Shown here piece by piece: positions 8,816-17,225 of a DNA stretch of 64,000 bases. Both the position numbers and the translations under genes were made by a program. Under the pieces are notes generated by a model. It saw nothing but the letters and a program-made list of their open reading frames with translations. It was not told the origin of the DNA and did not search any database. Source of the stretch: Thiohalophilus sp. GTDB lineage: Bacteria > Pseudomonadota > Gammaproteobacteria > UBA6429 > Thiohalophilaceae. The stretch is taken from assembly GCF_034521165.1 (NCBI RefSeq), contig NZ_JAXHMV010000008.1:124001-188000 (forward strand), given 5' to 3'. How positions within the stretch are numbered: position 1 is the first letter of the stretch; each line of letters starts with the position of its first letter.

Positions 8816-9986
8816 ACAGGATCAGGCCCCCGTGATTACCCGCGCCGAGCGGGATGATCGCACCCGCCAGATTACCCGGGTCACCCTGGTCGGTGCTCTG
8901 GTGGATCTGATTCTCGGTGTGCTCAAGGTCGTGGTCGGCTGGCTGGCCCAGTCCCAGGCGCTGATCGCCGACGGGGTTCATTCCTTCTCGGATCTGGCGA
9001 CCGATGTGGTGGTGATTTATGCCGCCCGCCACTCCAGCCGCGAAGCCGATGCCGAGCACCCCTATGGCCATGGCCGCTTCGAAACCCTGGCGACGGTGGG
9101 GCTGGGTGTCGCCCTGATGGCTGTGGCCGTCGGTATCAGTATTGATGCCGTAATTCGGCTGTTCAATCCGGACAAGCTGCTGCACCCGAGTTTCTGGGCG
9201 CTGGTCGTGGCGGGCGTGTCGATCCTGGGCAAGGAGGCGATCTACCACTACAGCATGGTGATCGCCCGCAAATACAAATCCCATATGCTCAAGGCCAACG
9301 CCTGGCACAGCCGCTCCGATGCCATCTCCTCGCTGATCGTCTTGCTCGGGGTCGCCGGCAGCATGGCGGGGCTGGAATACCTGGATGCGATCGCCGCCAT
9401 CGGCGTCGCCTACATGATTGCCAGGATCGGCTGGGATCTCTCCGCCCACAGCGTCAAGGAACTGGTGGATACGGCCCTGGAGCCGGAGCGCCAGGCGCTG
9501 ATCCGGGAAGCGATTCTCGAGGTCGACGGCGTGCAGGCGTTACATATTCTGCGCACCCGCCGCAGTGGATCCGAGGCCCTGGTGGATGTGCATATCCAGG
9601 TCGATCCCTATTTGAGCGTGTCCGAGGCCCATTACGTCAGCGAACGGGTGCGCAAGAAGGTGATCACGGACGTGGAAGAGGTTAACGACGTTACGGTGCA
9701 CATCGATCCCGAAAACGATGAGAAAGTGCCGCTGAATCTGAAACTGCCCACCCGCAGCGATGTGCTCGCCCGGCTGGAAAAGGCCTGGAGCGAGATTGAA
9801 GAATCCCGGCGGATTGCCCACACTACCCTGCACTATCTGGAGGGCGGTATCCAGGTGGAGCTGATCCTGCCGATCGACCTGGCCCTGGAACGGGACCAGA
9901 ATCAGCGCGAAGCCCTGCGCCAGCGTTTTGCCCGCGCGGCCCGGGAGGTGGACGGGGTGCAATCGGTCCGGTTGCTGTACCGTTAA
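8802..9986 (+). CDS. Cation diffusion facilitator (CDF) metal exporter
   Basis: An inner-membrane metal/proton antiporter of the CDF family, exporting Zn, Fe, Cd or similar ions. The metal site shows as DGVHSFSD (Asp57, His60, Asp64) and HSRSD (His169, Asp173), within about six membrane segments in residues 25-210. A cytoplasmic dimerisation domain follows (HILRTRRSG... HVQ-like beta strands). At 394 residues it is about 90 longer than E. coli FieF, the extra length being a second beta-alpha-beta-like C-terminal region (TLHYLEGGIQVELILP). The ATG at 8802 has GAGG about 8 bases before it; a TTG two codons earlier is also in frame. Confidence 0.9.
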   Translation: MATTEQDQAPVITRAERDDRTRQITRVTLVGALVDLILGVLKVVVGWLAQSQALIADGVHSFSDLATDVVVIYAARHSSREADAEHPYGHGRFETLATVGLGVALMAVAVGISIDAVIRLFNPDKLLHPSFWALVVAGVSILGKEAIYHYSMVIARKYKSHMLKANAWHSRSDAISSLIVLLGVAGSMAGLEYLDAIAAIGVAYMIARIGWDLSAHSVKELVDTALEPERQALIREAILEVDGVQALHILRTRRSGSEALVDVHIQVDPYLSVSEAHYVSERVRKKVITDVEEVNDVTVHIDPENDEKVPLNLKLPTRSDVLARLEKAWSEIEESRRIAHTTLHYLEGGIQVELILPIDLALERDQNQREALRQRFARAAREVDGVQSVRLLYR

Positions 9987-10003
9987 TGCACCGAGATGAA
10001 GCA
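9987..10003. promoter_or_regulatory. NtrC-binding site 1 upstream of glnA
   Basis: TGCACC-GAGAT-GAAGCA fits the NtrC consensus TGCACC-N5-GGTGCA at 10 of 12 positions. It lies immediately after the stop of the CDF gene, about 128 bases before the predicted glnA start of transcription, and 31 bp (three helical turns) from site 2. Confidence 0.65.
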
Positions 10004-10017
10004 AATACTGAATTATG

Positions 10018-10034
10018 TGCACTGTGATGGTGCG
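10018..10034. promoter_or_regulatory. NtrC-binding site 2 upstream of glnA
   Basis: TGCACT-GTGAT-GGTGCG fits TGCACC-N5-GGTGCA at 10 of 12 positions. Its centre is about 97 bases before the predicted transcription start. Together with site 1 it reproduces the paired enhancer of the enteric glnAp2 promoter. Confidence 0.7.
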
Positions 10035-10096
10035 CACGGTCCCGCGTAGCGGGCAACGAGGGTATAAAACCCCTGTCGAATCAGCCTGTTACGGTG

Positions 10097-10112
10097 TGGC
10101 ATGGTTCGTGCA
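10097..10112 (+). promoter_or_regulatory. Sigma54 promoter of glnA
   Basis: TGGCATGGTTCGTGCA has the invariant -24 GG (10098-10099) and -12 GC (10110-10111) exactly 10 bases apart, in a good TGGCAY...TGCA context. Predicted start of transcription is near 10123, leaving a leader of about 75 bases before the glnA ATG. Confidence 0.72.
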
Positions 10113-10198
10113 CCTGATTGGGCAACAGATTTTGGACTGCGCCAACGACAGCGCAATTCTGGATAACACTGAATATTGAGATAACCGGAGAAGCTTAA

Positions 10199-11605
10199 AT
10201 GTCTGACAAAGTCATGAAGATGATTAAAGATAACGGCGTCAAATTTATTGATTTCCGTTTCACCGATACCCGCGGCAAGGAGCAGCACGTTTCCGTGCCG
10301 GCCCACGCCGAGGATGAAGACCTGTTTACCGAAGGCAAGATGTTCGATGGCTCGTCCATCTCCGGCTGGAAGGGCATCAACGAATCGGACATGATCCTGA
10401 TGCCCGATGCCGACAGCGCCTTTCTGGATCCCTTCTCCGAAGAGCCAAGCCTGAACCTGACCTGTGACATCCTGGAGCCGGCCACCGGCCAGGGTTACGA
10501 GCGCGATCCCCGCTCCATCGCCAAGCGCGGTGAAGCCTATCTGCAGTCCACCGGCATTGCCGATACCGCCCTGTTCGGCCCGGAACCCGAGTTCTTCGTC
10601 CTGGACGACGTCCGCTGGGGCACGGATATGAGCGGCGCCTTCTACAAGGTGGATTCCGAAGAAGCCGAATGGAACTCCGAGCGGGTTTACACCGACGGCA
10701 ACATCGGTCACCGCCCGGGCATGAAAGGCGGTTACTTTCCCGTGCCGCCGGTCGATTCCCTGAACGATCTGCGTGCCGCCATGTGCCTGGCACTCGAAGA
10801 GGTGGGCGTGCCGGTTGAAGTACACCATCACGAAGTCGCCACCGCCGGCCAGTGTGAAATCGGCACCAAGTTCAGCACCCTGGTGGAGCGGGCCGACTGG
10901 AACCAGCGTATGAAATACGTGATCCACAATGTCGCGCACATCTATGGCAAGACCGCCACCTTCATGCCCAAGCCGCTGGTTGGTGACAACGGCAGCGGTA
11001 TGCACGTGCATCAGTCACTGATGAAAGACGGCCAGAACCTGTTTTCCGGTAACGAGTATGGCGGCCTGTCCGAAACCGCACTCTACTATATCGGCGGGAT
11101 CATCAAGCATGCCCGCGCGCTGAACGCCTTCACCAACGCTTCGACCAACTCCTACAAGCGTCTGGTGCCGGGCTTCGAAGCGCCGGTCATGCTGGCCTAT
11201 TCGGCCCGTAACCGCTCCGCGTCCATTCGTATCCCGTACGTGGCTAACCCGAAAGGTCGCCGCATCGAAGTGCGCTTCCCGGATCCGACCGCCAACCCGT
11301 ACCTGGCCTTCACCGCCATGATGATGGCCGGTCTGGACGGTATCCAGAACAAGATCCACCCGGGCGACGCCATGGATAAGGACCTGTACGATCTGCCGGC
11401 CGAAGAAGCCGCCAGCATCCCGACCGTCTGCCACTCGTTCGATCAGGCGCTGGATTGTCTGAGCGAAGACCGGGCCTTCCTGACCCAGGGCGGTGTGTTC
11501 ACCGATGATGTCATCGATGCCTACATCAAACTGAAAATGGATGAAGTGACCCGTTTCCGCATGACCACCCATCCGGTCGAGTTTGACATGTACTACAGCC
11601 TGTAA
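10199..11605 (+). CDS. glnA: Glutamine synthetase, type I
   Basis: Makes glutamine from glutamate, ammonia and ATP as a cytoplasmic dodecamer; the main ammonia-assimilating enzyme. The 468 residues match the enteric GSI-beta class in length and order: N-terminal beta-grasp, FGPEPEFFVLDDV metal-ligand block, GSGMHVHQS, and NRSASIRIP. The adenylylation tyrosine lies in DLYDLPAEE near residue 397, so activity should be controlled by GlnE. An upstream sigma54 promoter and paired NtrC sites show nitrogen-regulated transcription. It ends at a strong terminator, so it is separate from ntrBC although nearby. Confidence 0.98.
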   Translation: MSDKVMKMIKDNGVKFIDFRFTDTRGKEQHVSVPAHAEDEDLFTEGKMFDGSSISGWKGINESDMILMPDADSAFLDPFSEEPSLNLTCDILEPATGQGYERDPRSIAKRGEAYLQSTGIADTALFGPEPEFFVLDDVRWGTDMSGAFYKVDSEEAEWNSERVYTDGNIGHRPGMKGGYFPVPPVDSLNDLRAAMCLALEEVGVPVEVHHHEVATAGQCEIGTKFSTLVERADWNQRMKYVIHNVAHIYGKTATFMPKPLVGDNGSGMHVHQSLMKDGQNLFSGNEYGGLSETALYYIGGIIKHARALNAFTNASTNSYKRLVPGFEAPVMLAYSARNRSASIRIPYVANPKGRRIEVRFPDPTANPYLAFTAMMMAGLDGIQNKIHPGDAMDKDLYDLPAEEAASIPTVCHSFDQALDCLSEDRAFLTQGGVFTDDVIDAYIKLKMDEVTRFRMTTHPVEFDMYYSL

Positions 11606-11627
11606 GCAGAAACACAGGCGAAAACAA

Positions 11628-11656
11628 AACGCCCCCGCAAGGGGGCGTTTTTGTTT
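11628..11656 (+). terminator. Rho-independent terminator of glnA
   Basis: A 9-bp perfect stem AACGCCCCC / GGGGGCGTT with a GCAA tetraloop, followed by a T-rich tract (TTTGTTT), 22 bases after the glnA stop. Confidence 0.9.
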
Positions 11657-11942
11657 GTAACGAAACTTTTACCACGAAGACACGAAGACACGAAGAAGGC
11701 AAATAAATTATCTCGTTGTGGGAGCCGAGCCCCCTCGGCGATTCACCCTCGATGATCGTGCTATTCTTAACCAATCGGCCAGAGGGCTGGCCTCCTGCAG
11801 CCTATAGTTCCCTCGACCCTCGACCCTCGTTACTCGTCCCTCGCCCCTGAGCTATTACTTACGAAGCGGATTCTTGACCAATAAGCCCGCCCTGAAGTAA
11901 AGATCTATTGTGGATATGCCGTGCCAGGGCTATCCTTGAGAT
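11657..11942. other. Intergenic repeat-rich stretch after glnA
   Basis: No gene. It holds one ACCACGAAGACACGAAG repeat (about 11669-11697), one TGGGAGCCGAGCCCCCTCGGCGA hairpin of the GTAGGAGC family (about 11719-11741), and a run of CCTCGACCCTCG-type heptamers (about 11808-11850). The promoter of the DUF4124 gene should lie in the last 80 bases, but I see no clear match. Confidence 0.5.
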
Positions 11943-12542
11943 ATGAAAAATTACTGCCTGATTATTTTGCTGTTGTTCACCCTGCCGGCTGTGGCGGCTG
12001 ACAAGGTGTACAAAAAGGTCAACCCGGACGGCTCGGTGGAGTACAGCGATCAGCCTTTTGAAGGCAGCGAGGAACTGGAGCTGAAAGACGCGCCCGCCAT
12101 CCGGTTTGAAAAATCCCCCGATATCAATTACCAGCCGCCGGAGCGGGAACGGGAGGCGGCGTCGAGCTATGAGGTCACCATTACCTCGCCGCGTAATGAT
12201 GAATCCATCCGCGCCAATGCCGGTAACGTGACGCTGCAGGGTAACGTTCAGCCGGCCCTGCGCGGTGGTCATCAGTTACGCTGGCGTCTGGACGGCGAGC
12301 CCCTGGAGCAAACCGGCACCACGGTGACTCTGACCAACGTCGATCGCGGCACCCATACAATTAAACTGGAAGTGGTGGATAATGACGGTGAGGTGCTGGC
12401 CGCAAGTTCCGGCATCACCTTCCACCTGCTGCGTCGCAGTATTACGCCATCGAGCTCGTCCTCGGGTTCAGGGCCGACGCCCACCAATCCGCCGAAAGTT
12501 ACGATTCCCGGACCAACACCGACCAATCCGCCCAAACCGTGA
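11943..12542 (+). CDS. Exported DUF4124-domain protein
   Basis: A 199-residue envelope protein of unknown role. Residues 1-18 form a clear signal peptide (KNYCLIILLLFTLPAVA, cut after AVAA or similar). The DUF4124 motif follows (KVYKKVNPDGSVEYSDQP, about 20-37). The central region (about 75-165) looks like a beta-sandwich of the Fn3/cadherin type (VTLQGNVQP, HTIKLEVVDNDGEV). The tail is a Ser/Gly/Pro/Thr-rich linker with a repeated GPTPTNPPK, probably disordered or cell-wall spanning. DUF4124 genes often lie beside glnA-ntrBC in gammaproteobacteria, but I know of no proven function. Confidence 0.85.
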   Translation: MKNYCLIILLLFTLPAVAADKVYKKVNPDGSVEYSDQPFEGSEELELKDAPAIRFEKSPDINYQPPEREREAASSYEVTITSPRNDESIRANAGNVTLQGNVQPALRGGHQLRWRLDGEPLEQTGTTVTLTNVDRGTHTIKLEVVDNDGEVLAASSGITFHLLRRSITPSSSSSGSGPTPTNPPKVTIPGPTPTNPPKP

Positions 12543-12569
12543 CACCTTCATCCTCGCCCTGAAGGGGTC

Positions 12570-12586
12570 CGCACCACTTTGGTGCA
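12570..12586. promoter_or_regulatory. NtrC-binding site upstream of ntrB
   Basis: CGCACC-ACTTT-GGTGCA matches the NtrC palindrome at 11 of 12 positions and is a better match than either glnA site. It lies about 200 bases before ntrB. In enterics a similar single site represses glnL, so autoregulation is likely. A possible weak -10 (TATGCT) follows at about 12605. Confidence 0.65.
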
Positions 12587-12782
12587 TACAGGGCCAGTCT
12601 GCGCTATGCTGTAGTGTGTACAGTATGTCGTCGCGGCCCAAAACAGCGCAGCGATTTCAAAACAGCACTGAGCAAGCTCACTAACTGCTTGTAATTCAAG
12701 CCCTTTATCGGGCTGGTCAAAAACCTGCCGTACGGGCATCGAAAATGGTGCGTTATGGTTTGGTTCTTGCTACAGCCCGGGT

Positions 12783-13856
12783 ATGGAGACGATGACCCCA
12801 TCCCCCGATTTGCAACAACGTGTCCTCGAGGCCATGACCTCGGGGCTGATGCTGTTCGACCAGGATTTGTGCCTGCGCTATGTGAACGCCGCAACCGAGA
12901 TGCTGTTTGGCAGCAGTGGCCCGCATTTAATCGGGCACCGCTTCGAGGAGCTGTTCGAAACCCCCGACAATGTCGCCGATGAACTGCGCGATGCCCTGGC
13001 CAGCGGCCATCCCTTTACCCGGCATGAGGTGAGCCTGAAGCTGATCCACGGTCGGGAGGTGGTGGTGGATCTGACCGCCCTGCCGCTGGTGGAGCGGGAA
13101 CAGGCGCCGGAACTGCTGGTGGAAGTGAGCCAGATGGATCGGCTGTTGCGCATCGCCCGGGACGAAAGTCGCGCCGCCCAGCAGCAGACCACCCAGCAGA
13201 TGCTGCGTGGTCTGGCCCATGAAATCAAAAACCCCCTGGGTGGCCTGCGCGGCGCGGCCCAGTTGCTGGCGCGCGAGCTGCCCACCGATGAGCTCAAGGA
13301 ATACACCGGCGTCATCATCAGCGAGGCGGATCGCCTGCAGAAGCTGGTCAACCGGATCCTGGGGCCGAACAAACTGCCGAAACTGGAAGCGGTCAACATC
13401 CATGAAGTCCTCGAACATGTGCGTAGCCTGCTGCTGGCCGAAGCCCCCGAGGGGATCCGCTTGCGTCGGGATTATGATCCCAGTATTCCCGACCTGACCG
13501 CCGATCGGGATCAGATCGTCCAGGCCCTGCTCAATATCATTCGCAACGCCATCGAGGCGCTGCAGGGCGAAGGCGATGTCACCCTGCGGACCCGGGTGGT
13601 GCGTAAATTTACCATTGGTCAGAAACAGCATGATCTGGTCGCGCAAATCCAGATTATTGATAACGGCCCGGGCATCCCGACGGAGATTCTGGAGCGGATT
13701 TTCTTCCCCATGGTCTCCAGCCGGGCCGAAGGCACCGGTCTGGGGCTGGCTATCGCCCAGTCACTGATTCAGCAGCATAACGGCATCATCGAATGCGACA
13801 GTGAACCGGGCCGAACCGTCTTTTCCATCTATATACCGATCGAACTTGAGGCGTGA
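12783..13856 (+). CDS. glnL: Nitrogen regulation sensor kinase NtrB
   Basis: The soluble histidine kinase/phosphatase of the NtrBC system. With PII protein it phosphorylates NtrC under nitrogen limitation and dephosphorylates it in excess. The 357 residues contain an N-terminal PAS domain (about 10-125), the phospho-acceptor His146 in GLAHEIKNPLGG, and a HATPase domain with N-box (LLNIIRNAIEAL), DNGPGIP and GTGLGLAI. The start could be the ATG at 12783 or 12792; neither has a clear ribosome site. It ends 7 bases before ntrC and is surely co-transcribed with it. Confidence 0.95.
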   Translation: METMTPSPDLQQRVLEAMTSGLMLFDQDLCLRYVNAATEMLFGSSGPHLIGHRFEELFETPDNVADELRDALASGHPFTRHEVSLKLIHGREVVVDLTALPLVEREQAPELLVEVSQMDRLLRIARDESRAAQQQTTQQMLRGLAHEIKNPLGGLRGAAQLLARELPTDELKEYTGVIISEADRLQKLVNRILGPNKLPKLEAVNIHEVLEHVRSLLLAEAPEGIRLRRDYDPSIPDLTADRDQIVQALLNIIRNAIEALQGEGDVTLRTRVVRKFTIGQKQHDLVAQIQIIDNGPGIPTEILERIFFPMVSSRAEGTGLGLAIAQSLIQQHNGIIECDSEPGRTVFSIYIPIELEA

Positions 13857-13863
13857 GACAACC

Positions 13864-15255
13864 ATGAGCAAGGAAACCATCTGGATCGTCGACGACGACC
13901 GCTCAATCCGCTGGGTGCTGGAGAAGGCCTTTAAAAATGCCGAGATGGAGGTGCGCAGTTTCGACGAGGCCGACAGCGTATTGCGCGCGCTCAATCGCAG
14001 CGAGCCGGATGTGATCATCAGTGATATCCGCATGCCGGGCATGGACGGTCTGGAGCTGCTGGGCCGGATTCATGACAAATACCCCGGGTTGCCGGTAATC
14101 ATTATTACCGCGCATACCGATCTCGAAAGCGCGGTCAACGCTTATCAGGTGGGTGCGTTCGAGTATCTGCCCAAACCCTTCGATGTGGACGAGGCGGTGG
14201 ATCTGGCGCGCCGCGCCATCAATCATCGACGCGAAACCGATACCGGGGAAACCCCGGCGGGCCAGATCGACGCCGAGATCATCGGTGAAGCGCCCTCCAT
14301 GCAGGAAGTCTTTCGGGCCATTGGTCGTCTGGCGCGATCCAATATCACTGTGTTGATCAACGGCGAATCGGGGACCGGCAAGGAGCTGGTGGCGCAGGCA
14401 CTGCATCGCCACAGCCCGCGCGCCGGACAGCCGTTCATTGCCCTGAACATGGCAGCGATCCCGCGGGATCTGCTCGAGTCCGAATTATTCGGTCATGAAA
14501 AAGGGGCCTTCACCGGTGCCAACACGGCCCGTCAGGGCCGTTTCGAACAGGCCGACGGCGGCACGCTGTTTCTGGATGAGATCGGCGACATGCCCTCGGA
14601 ACTGCAGACGCGACTGTTGCGGGTACTGGCCGACGGCGAATTCTACCGGGTGGGTGGCCACAGCGCGGTCAAGGTGGATGTGCGTATCATTGCTGCGACC
14701 CACCAGAACCTGGAAAAGCTGGTGGAACAGGGGCGCTTTCGCGAGGATCTGTTTCATCGCCTCAATGTGATTCGCATTCACATCCCCTCGTTGCGCGAGC
14801 GACGGGAAGATATTCCGCTGCTGGCACAACATTTTCTAAATAGAGCCGCGAAAGAACTCAACGTCGATGCCAAAAGCCTGGACCGCGAAGTGATGGAGTA
14901 TCTGTCACGGCAAGACTGGCCCGGTAACGTGCGCCAGCTGGAGAACACCTGCCGCTGGCTGACAGTCATGTCCCCTGGCCAGGTCGTGCACATCGACGAC
15001 CTGCCCCCCGAGATGCTGCACGGCAAGGACGAAACCCGTTTCGACGGCGACTGGAGCGAACTGCTGCGTCACTGGGCCGAGCAGGAACTCTCCCGGGGTC
15101 ATACCGCCATCCTCGATCAGGCCATGCCGCAATTTGAACGGGTGATGATCGAAACCGCCCTGAAAAAAACCGGCGGCCGACGCCAGGACGCCGCCAAACT
15201 GCTCGGCTGGGGCCGCAACACCCTCACCCGCAAGATCAAGGAACTGAATTTATAA
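13864..15255 (+). CDS. glnG: Nitrogen regulation response regulator NtrC
   Basis: A sigma54 activator that, when phosphorylated by NtrB, oligomerises and drives open-complex formation at nitrogen-controlled promoters. The 463 residues show the receiver domain with Asp54 (IISDIRMPGMDG), an AAA+ domain with Walker A GESGTGKE, the sigma54-contacting GAFTGA loop, and a Fis-type C-terminal helix-turn-helix (GGRRQDAAKLLGWGRNTL). An in-frame GTG 21 codons upstream lies inside ntrB and is not used. Targets visible here are the glnA enhancer and the site before ntrB. Confidence 0.97.
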   Translation: MSKETIWIVDDDRSIRWVLEKAFKNAEMEVRSFDEADSVLRALNRSEPDVIISDIRMPGMDGLELLGRIHDKYPGLPVIIITAHTDLESAVNAYQVGAFEYLPKPFDVDEAVDLARRAINHRRETDTGETPAGQIDAEIIGEAPSMQEVFRAIGRLARSNITVLINGESGTGKELVAQALHRHSPRAGQPFIALNMAAIPRDLLESELFGHEKGAFTGANTARQGRFEQADGGTLFLDEIGDMPSELQTRLLRVLADGEFYRVGGHSAVKVDVRIIAATHQNLEKLVEQGRFREDLFHRLNVIRIHIPSLRERREDIPLLAQHFLNRAAKELNVDAKSLDREVMEYLSRQDWPGNVRQLENTCRWLTVMSPGQVVHIDDLPPEMLHGKDETRFDGDWSELLRHWAEQELSRGHTAILDQAMPQFERVMIETALKKTGGRRQDAAKLLGWGRNTLTRKIKELNL

Positions 15256-15320
15256 AAGAGCTCAAAGAGCTGAACCACGAAGACGCGAAGACACGAAGGA
15301 AATATTATTAAAATATTCAG

Positions 15321-16140
15321 GTAGGCCGGACATAGCGATAGCGGTGTCCGGCACCTTCCGGGATGCCCGATACCGCTAACGCTTTATCGGGCCTACGTTC
15401 TGGCCGGGGTTTTGAGGTAGGCCGGACATAGCGATAGCGGTGTCCGGCGCTCTTCGGGATGCCCGATACCGCTAAGGCTATATCGGGCCTACGTCTCGGT
15501 CGGAGGTTTGATGTAGGCCGGACATAGCGCAGCGGTGTCCGGCGCTCTTCGGGATGCCCGATACCGCTGCGCTTTATCGGGCCTACGTTCTGGCCGGGGT
15601 TTGATGTAGGCCGGACATAGCGCAGCGTTGTCCGGCGCTCTTCGGGATGCCCGATACCGCTGCGCTTTATCGGGCCTACGTTCTGGCCGGGGTTTGATGT
15701 AGGCCGGACATAGCGATAGCGGTGTCCGGCACTCTCCGGGATGCCCGGTATCGCTATCGCTTTATCGGGCCTACGTTCTGGCCGGGGTTTGATGTAGGCC
15801 GGACATAGCGATAGCGGTGTCCGGCATCTTTCGGAATGCCCGATACCGCTGCGCTTTATCGGGCCTACGTTCTGGCCGGGGTTTGACGTAGGCCGGACAT
15901 AGCGATAGCGGTGTCCGGCACTCTCCGGGATGCCCGGTATCGCTATCGCTTAATCGGGCTTACGTTCTGGCCGGGGTTTGATGTAGGCCGGACATAGCGC
16001 AGCGGTGTCCGGCACTCTCAGGGATGCCCGGTATCGCTATCGCTTAATCGGGCTTACGTTCTGGCCGGGGTTTGATGTAGGCCGGACATAGCGCAGCGGT
16101 GTCCGGCGCTCTTCGGGATGCCCGATACCGCTGCGCTAAG
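15321..16140. repeat. Tandem REP/BIME array, left block (9 units)
   Basis: Nine head-to-tail units of 93-96 bp begin at 15321, 15417, 15513, 15606, 15699, 15794, 15888, 15983 and 16077; the last is cut short at about 16140. Each unit has a GTAG-headed hairpin (GCCGGACA...TGTCCGGC), a short spacer, a second hairpin (GCCCGATA...TATCGGGC) ending CCTAC, and a GTTCTGGCCGGGGTTTGAT linker. This matches REP sequences paired as BIMEs; GTAG next to the foot of the hairpin is the typical recognition mark for a RAYT. The array lies between ntrC and the transposase gene. Confidence 0.92.
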
Positions 16141-16251
16141 ACGGACATGCGATTTGTTGGGATTTGGGGTGGCCAGACAAAGGGGTTGTCATGCTCTGAT
16201 AGATGCCATAAATTGCCAACAAACGAAAAAGACCAGGTTCAGGGAGGAACC

Positions 16252-16755
16252 ATGTCCGACTATCAACGCGTTTATGTTCGGGGCGGTATATATTTCTTCA
16301 CCGTGGTAACCGCAAACCGATGCCCGATTTTCAATTCTTCATCATCGGTAGATATATTGCGTAACGGTTTTCGTTATGTAAAAGAGCGTCGTCCATTTGA
16401 AATGGATGCCATCGTGATATTACCCGAACACCTCCACTGTATATGGCGAATGCCCGAGGATGATGCGGATTTTTCTAATCGGTGGAAAATGCTAAAAGGT
16501 TATGTAACTCGTCACCTGTCATGGGTGTCGGGAAACATCTGGCAACCCAGATTCTGGGAGCATCTCATTCGGGACGAGGAAGACTGGCGTCGCCATATAG
16601 ATTATATCCATTACAATCCGATAAGACACGGTTTGGTCAATGATCCCGTCGTCTGGCCTTTCAGTTCTTATCAGAAATATCTGGAGATTGGATACTATTC
16701 GTCAGGATGGGGTAAGAACGAACCAAAGAATATTGGTGGGATGGATCTCGAATAG
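16252..16755 (+). CDS. REP-associated tyrosine transposase (RAYT, TnpA-REP)
   Basis: A Y1 HUH single-strand DNA nuclease related to IS200/IS605 transposases, thought to act on REP sequences. The 167 residues carry the HUH pair HLH (His60, His62) in LPEHLHCIWRMPEDD and the catalytic tyrosine Tyr118 in DYIHYNPIRHGLV, with W-Q/P-R-F-W-E-H between them. The start is the ATG at 16252, with GGAGG 7 bases before it; the frame is open to 16099 through REP sequence. The gene is intact and sits inside the REP array, with copies on both sides. Its lower GC than neighbours hints at separate ancestry. Confidence 0.93.
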   Translation: MSDYQRVYVRGGIYFFTVVTANRCPIFNSSSSVDILRNGFRYVKERRPFEMDAIVILPEHLHCIWRMPEDDADFSNRWKMLKGYVTRHLSWVSGNIWQPRFWEHLIRDEEDWRRHIDYIHYNPIRHGLVNDPVVWPFSSYQKYLEIGYYSSGWGKNEPKNIGGMDLE

Positions 16756-16760
16756 AAGAA

Positions 16761-17172
16761 ATGCCCGATACCGCTAGCGCTAAATCGGGCCTACGTCCTG
16801 GGCGTGAGAGGTAGGCCGGACATAGCGCAGCGGTGTCCGGCACTTTCCGTGATGCCCGATACCGCTAACGCTTTATCGGGCCTACGTTCTGGGCGTGAGA
16901 GGCAGGACGGACATAGCGTAAGCGGTGTCCGGCACTTTCCGTGATGCCCGATACCGCTAACGCTTTATCGGGCCTACGTCCTGGCCGGGGGTTTGAGGTA
17001 GGCCGGACATAGCGCAGCGGTGTCCGGCACTTCCGGGAATGCCCGATACCGCTGCGCTTTATCGGGCCTACGTCTGGGCGGGGGTTTGATGTAGGCCGGA
17101 CATAGCGATAGCGGTGTCCGGCATCTTTCGGAATGCCCGATACCGCTGCGCTTTATCGGGCCTACGTCTGCC
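16761..17172. repeat. Tandem REP/BIME array, right block (4.5 units)
   Basis: Continues the left array after the RAYT gene: a half unit (16761-16793), then full units starting near 16811, 16902, 16998 and 17091. The unit at 16902 has a changed head (GCAGGACGG instead of GTAGGCCGG). It is followed by a single CTTCGTGTCCTGGTGGTGAA repeat and then the mshQ stop. Confidence 0.9.
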
Positions 17173-17225
17173 ATAACACCAATCGAATTATATTTATTCT
17201 TCGTGTCCTGGTGGTGAATCTTTAT

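Noticed and set aside
12755..12771. Sigma54 promoter directly before ntrB (TGGTTTGGTTCTTGCTA)
   Set aside because: GG-N10-GC spacing and a good -12 are present, but transcription would begin at or within the first codon, leaving no room for a ribosome site; the -24 element is also weak.
16099..16251. Longer N-terminus for the RAYT
   Set aside because: The extra 51 codons start in a REP unit, lack a ribosome site and are unlike the family; the ATG at 16252 has GGAGG.
15321..17172. Possible CRISPR array
   Set aside because: The whole 91-96 bp unit is conserved, with no short repeat alternating with unique spacers; units are palindromic with GTAG heads, and no cas genes are present. REP/BIME with RAYT explains it.
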